Positions 40,910 to 43,913 of a stretch of 43,913 nucleotides of DNA are shown here, in pieces. Source of the stretch: Candidatus Omnitrophota bacterium. GTDB lineage: Bacteria > Omnitrophota > Gorgyraeia > Gygaellales > Profunditerraquicolaceae. The stretch's first letter is position 1. Each line of letters opens with the position of its first letter. The notes beneath the pieces were generated by a model that worked only from the letters and a program-made list of their open reading frames with translations, was not told where the DNA came from and searched no databases. The stretch lies in NCBI GenBank assembly GCA_026387405.1, contig JAPLLV010000061.1, positions 1 through 43,913 on the forward strand, given 5' to 3'. The translations under genes were made by a program, and so were the position numbers.

Positions 40910-43900
40910 AATTAGCGGAGCGGATGACCGCCGCGGAGAAACTAGGAAAACCGGCAGCGCCGGTTCAAACAGGCGCAGGCGCAGCTAATCTAGTGGTAAC
41001 GCCTCCAGCGGCTCCATCGACAGCGCCCGCTGCTCCTGGTGTCCAGAATGCCCCTAAGAGTTCCACTGAAATAATTCAAGAAATAGAAGCTCGTGTAAAC
41101 GAAGCCGCAAAAAGAGCGGCAGCACCAGGAAAACCAGCGCCAACAAAGCCGGGTCAAAAAGGACTTGATACTGGAAACGCGCCGCCTGCTAGCCCGCCGG
41201 CAGCACCTACGGCTACTGATCAAGGTAAAGATAAAACTAAAACTGAGCCAGGAGCAGGAGTTAATGCTGGAAAGCCTCCGTCGGACACAGGTGCTGCAAC
41301 AGGAATCCTGGGAAAACCTGATGCAGGCAAGGGGGCTCCTCTAGGGTCACCTTCCGCTACTAAACCAGGGACAGAAACAAAGAAGCCTTTACCGCCACCT
41401 CCCAATACACCAGGGGTAGAAACAAATAAGCCTCCGCTGCCTCCGCCTCCTCCGCCGCCTCATTCTTCATGGTGGTCCATGCGGGGGGCGATAGCTGGTC
41501 TGGGCACACTGCTGGTTGTTGTGGCAGGTGCTCTAGGTATTAAAACCTTGCGCGGCCGGAGAAAAGCAGCAACAGAAGTAAAGTCTCCGGGAGAACCAGC
41601 TGTTGCAGCAGGAAAAGCTACCTTGACCACAAAAGACGGTAATGACGAAGAAGTTACCTTTAAGGTGGGCGATCGATTTTATCAGGTAGATGAAAAAACA
41701 GGTGCTATAAATGGCCCTTACACCATTAAAGATATATCTTCCGGAGGAGTGCTCACGGATGAAAAAGGCGTGTTATATGCTCCTGGGATGGAGTTGCTTT
41801 TTAACAATGAAGCTTCTGCGAAAAAAAAGTCTGATGAGATTATAGCAAGTGTTAAACCAGGGGCACAACCAAAGAGGCTTGATCTTAACCCAGCACCTCC
41901 ACCCACGCCTCCTACTTCTGGCGCTACACCGCCTGCGCCTTCATGGTGGTCCAGATTGCGGCCAAGCGCACTGGGGACTGCTTTTAAAACCTGGCGCGGC
42001 AAGGGAAAAACAACAACAGGAGCAGGGGCTCCGGGAGGACCAGCTGTTACAAAAGACATAACTACCTGGCCGGCAAAAGACGGTAATGGCGATGAAGTTA
42101 TCTTTGAGAAGGGCCATGTGTTTTTTGAGGTAGATGCAACGACGGGCGATATATATGGCCCTCATGAGATTCTTAAAATTACTGCCGCAGGAGTGCTCGT
42201 GAACAGAAATGGCGAGGAACGTTCTCCTGCGACTCATTTGCTTTTTGACAATGCAGTTTCTGCGCAGAGAAAGTCTAGAAAGATTATAGCCTCTAAACGC
42301 CCGTCTCCAGATAAGACAAATGAAATTAGTTCTCTCTTGGAAGACATACGCAAGAATACTGATAATGCCGCCTTCCGCAATAACCTCGGGAATGCCTACT
42401 ATAGATTAGGTAAGTTTAAAGAGGCAGCGCAGTCTTATCAGGAAGCCATACGCCTGCAGTCTGATAATCCCGTCTACCAGGATAACCTCGGGAATACCTG
42501 TCTTATGCTAGGCAGGTATGAAGAGGCAGTGCAGGCTTTTAAGAAAGCCGTAGAACTCAGGCCTGATAATGTCTTCTTCCAGAATAATCTCGGGATTGCC
42601 TACTATGAGTTAGGCCTGCTTGCAGAGGCAGTGCAGGCTTTTGGGGAAGCCGTAAGACTCGATCCTAGTTTATTGAGTGGCCTTCCTAAAGATGTGCAGG
42701 CGGCTCTTTCTGGTAAACCTGCAGGCGGCGCGACGAATCCCACACCTCCACCCACGCCTCCTTCTTCTGGCGCTAAGCCGCCAGCACCTTCTTGGCGGTC
42801 TAGATTGCGGCCAAGCGCGCTGCTGGCTGCTGCTAAAAGCTGGCGCGACCGGGGAAAGGCAGCAACAGGAGCAGGGGCTCCGGCCGCTAAAACCCCGCCT
42901 AAAGAAGAGACAGGTGAAATTAAAGTTATACTGGAAGACATAAACAGTAATCCCAATGATGCCACATTATACAGGCGTCTCTCAATTGCCTACTATGATT
43001 TAGGTAGATTTGAAGAGGCGCTGGAGGCTATTCAGAAAGCCGTAAGCCTGCAGTCTGGTAATGTCCTCAATCAAAGCAGGCTTGGATGGGTTTACTATAA
43101 GTTAGGCAGGCTTGAAGATGCAGTGCAGGCTTTCCGGGAAGCCGTAGCACTAGATCCTAGCGTATTAAGTATTCTTCCAGGTGACGTGCAGACGGCTCTC
43201 TCTGGTAAACCTGCAGGCGACGCGAAGAACCCTCTGCCACCGCCTCCGGCAGGTAAAACTACCTTGCAGGCAAAAGACGGTAATGGCGAAGATGTTACCT
43301 TTGAGGTGGGTAAAAGGTTTTATCAAGTAAATGCAAAAACAGGTTCGATATCTGATCGTCCCCCCATTGATGAAATTAATGCAGGAATACTTGTGGCCTT
43401 TGGCGAGTCATATTCTCCTGAGGCTCATCTGCTTTTTGACAACGAAGTTTCTGCGAAGAGAAAGTCTGAGGAGATTAAAGCAAAAGCTCCAGCGGCTAAA
43501 GAAGAAGCCGCCCACCACTATGCTACCGGTAATTATTTTTATAGTAAAGGCGAGTATGAAAAGGCGCTTCAGCCTTATCAGGAAGCCATACGACTGGAGC
43601 CTAGTAATGCTACCTACCAGAACAAACTCGGGAATACCTTTTTTGCTTTAGGCAGGTTTCCAGAGGCAGTGCGGTGTTATCAGGAAGCCGTACGCCTGGA
43701 GCCTAATGAGGTTATCTACCAGCATAACCTAGGGAGTGCTTACAATAAGCAAGGTAATTATGCAGACGCAGTTCCGCCTTATGAAGCAACCGTACGCCTG
43801 GAGCCTAATAATGCTACCTACCAGAACGGACTTGGGCATACCTACTATACGTTACGCAGGTATGCAGACGCAGTTCCGCCTTATGAAGCAGCCGTACGCC

Positions 43901-43913
43901 TGGAGCCTAATAA
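40906..43913 (+). CDS. Giant modular protein with Pro-rich linkers, novel repeat domain and TPRs (3' end outside window)
   Basis: An open frame of 1002 codons with no stop to the window edge. Starts are GTG 40906 (overlapping the previous stop) or ATG 40924. Order: Ala/Pro/Lys-rich linker (1-185), a WWS motif and one membrane segment GAIAGLGTLLVVVAGALGI (about 193-211), and a basic stretch. Next come a repeat domain (237-315), Pro linker, second copy (386-464), three TPRs, another linker, two TPRs, a third copy (about 784-861), then at least four TPRs. The repeat domain has the pattern KDGNGxxVTF..G..FYxVdxxTG and LLFDNexSAkRKSeeI. The third TPR block is nearly identical from unit to unit in DNA, so it is expanding recently. 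I do not recognise the repeat domain; the function may be surface or envelope scaffolding. Confidence 0.8.
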   Translation, partial: MKLAERMTAAEKLGKPAAPVQTGAGAANLVVTPPAAPSTAPAAPGVQNAPKSSTEIIQEIEARVNEAAKRAAAPGKPAPTKPGQKGLDTGNAPPASPPAAPTATDQGKDKTKTEPGAGVNAGKPPSDTGAATGILGKPDAGKGAPLGSPSATKPGTETKKPLPPPPNTPGVETNKPPLPPPPPPPHSSWWSMRGAIAGLGTLLVVVAGALGIKTLRGRRKAATEVKSPGEPAVAAGKATLTTKDGNDEEVTFKVGDRFYQVDEKTGAINGPYTIKDISSGGVLTDEKGVLYAPGMELLFNNEASAKKKSDEIIASVKPGAQPKRLDLNPAPPPTPPTSGATPPAPSWWSRLRPSALGTAFKTWRGKGKTTTGAGAPGGPAVTKDITTWPAKDGNGDEVIFEKGHVFFEVDATTGDIYGPHEILKITAAGVLVNRNGEERSPATHLLFDNAVSAQRKSRKIIASKRPSPDKTNEISSLLEDIRKNTDNAAFRNNLGNAYYRLGKFKEAAQSYQEAIRLQSDNPVYQDNLGNTCLMLGRYEEAVQAFKKAVELRPDNVFFQNNLGIAYYELGLLAEAVQAFGEAVRLDPSLLSGLPKDVQAALSGKPAGGATNPTPPPTPPSSGAKPPAPSWRSRLRPSALLAAAKSWRDRGKAATGAGAPAAKTPPKEETGEIKVILEDINSNPNDATLYRRLSIAYYDLGRFEEALEAIQKAVSLQSGNVLNQSRLGWVYYKLGRLEDAVQAFREAVALDPSVLSILPGDVQTALSGKPAGDAKNPLPPPPAGKTTLQAKDGNGEDVTFEVGKRFYQVNAKTGSISDRPPIDEINAGILVAFGESYSPEAHLLFDNEVSAKRKSEEIKAKAPAAKEEAAHHYATGNYFYSKGEYEKALQPYQEAIRLEPSNATYQNKLGNTFFALGRFPEAVRCYQEAVRLEPNEVIYQHNLGSAYNKQGNYADAVPPYEATVRLEPNNATYQNGLGHTYYTLRRYADAVPPYEAAVRLEPN
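41896..42888 (+). repeat. Long-period (849-base) direct repeat in the giant gene
   Basis: The stretch starting at 41896 (Pro-rich PPPTPP, then SWWSRLRPSAL and a basic tail) recurs at 42745, exactly 283 codons later, with high base identity over about 140 bases. It marks segmental duplication of a linker plus domain plus TPR unit. Confidence 0.75.
43501..43913 (+). repeat. 102-base tandem TPR repeats
   Basis: The units repeat every 34 codons. The last two are almost identical, for example GCAGACGCAGTTCCGCCTTA at 43762 and again at 43864. The array runs off the window. Confidence 0.85.

Overview
This window reads as bacterial chromosome of moderate GC with tightly packed genes, almost all on the + strand. 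The best guess for the source is an anaerobic, acetogen-like member of the Omnitrophota (OP3) or a relative. That is inference from three things: a bacterial-type acetyl-CoA synthase with a CooF-like ferredoxin and an FAD oxidoreductase, the block rho-rpmE-prfA-prmC-murA, and a secreted protein followed by a very long TPR/proline-rich gene of the kind remembered from Omnitrophota genomes. No rRNA, tRNA, CRISPR array or transposase was seen.

Layout. (1) 1-4642: the 3' end of a possible gene, a polyferredoxin, a 600-base non-coding repeat element, an NAD(P)/FAD oxidoreductase and acsB: carbon monoxide/acetyl-CoA metabolism with its electron carriers. (2) 4651-9383: a signalling block, directly behind acsB, of a membrane-bound SpoIIE-type phosphatase, a one-chain partner-switch protein (receiver-like, HATPase, STAS, zinc knuckle) and a PAS-GGDEF diguanylate cyclase. 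(3) 9578-19975: a secreted TPR protein, then polA-glgA-coaE-rho-rpmE-prfA-prmC-murA. (4) 20038-25795: trpG-D-C-F-B-A; no trpE is present. (5) 25954-32733: an M16 protease, a CNNM/CBS protein, a 49-residue zinc ribbon, rsfS, argS, recJ and a convergent rpmB. (6) 32899-39328: addA-addB-type helicase/nuclease genes and a small GGQ release-factor-like protein. (7) 39458-43913: a secreted protein and a giant repeat protein that runs off the window.

The most unusual layer is non-coding. The intergenic spaces, and one gene (prmC), carry several families of structured repeats: a roughly 500-base element in two inverted copies whose frame is conserved but whose internal hairpins have different sequences; heptanucleotide tandem repeats of two types; a CATTGCGAGG-bounded palindrome at three sites; and a CACCCCGCGC/GCGCGGGTG-bounded palindrome at three sites. 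Some lie over ribosome binding sites, notably ahead of prmC, where one strand can pair with either of two partners and one choice hides the start codon.

Consensus-like promoters are visible at five places (before the secreted TPR gene, the zinc-ribbon gene, rpmB, addA and the secreted 483-residue gene). Two of them leave almost no untranslated leader.
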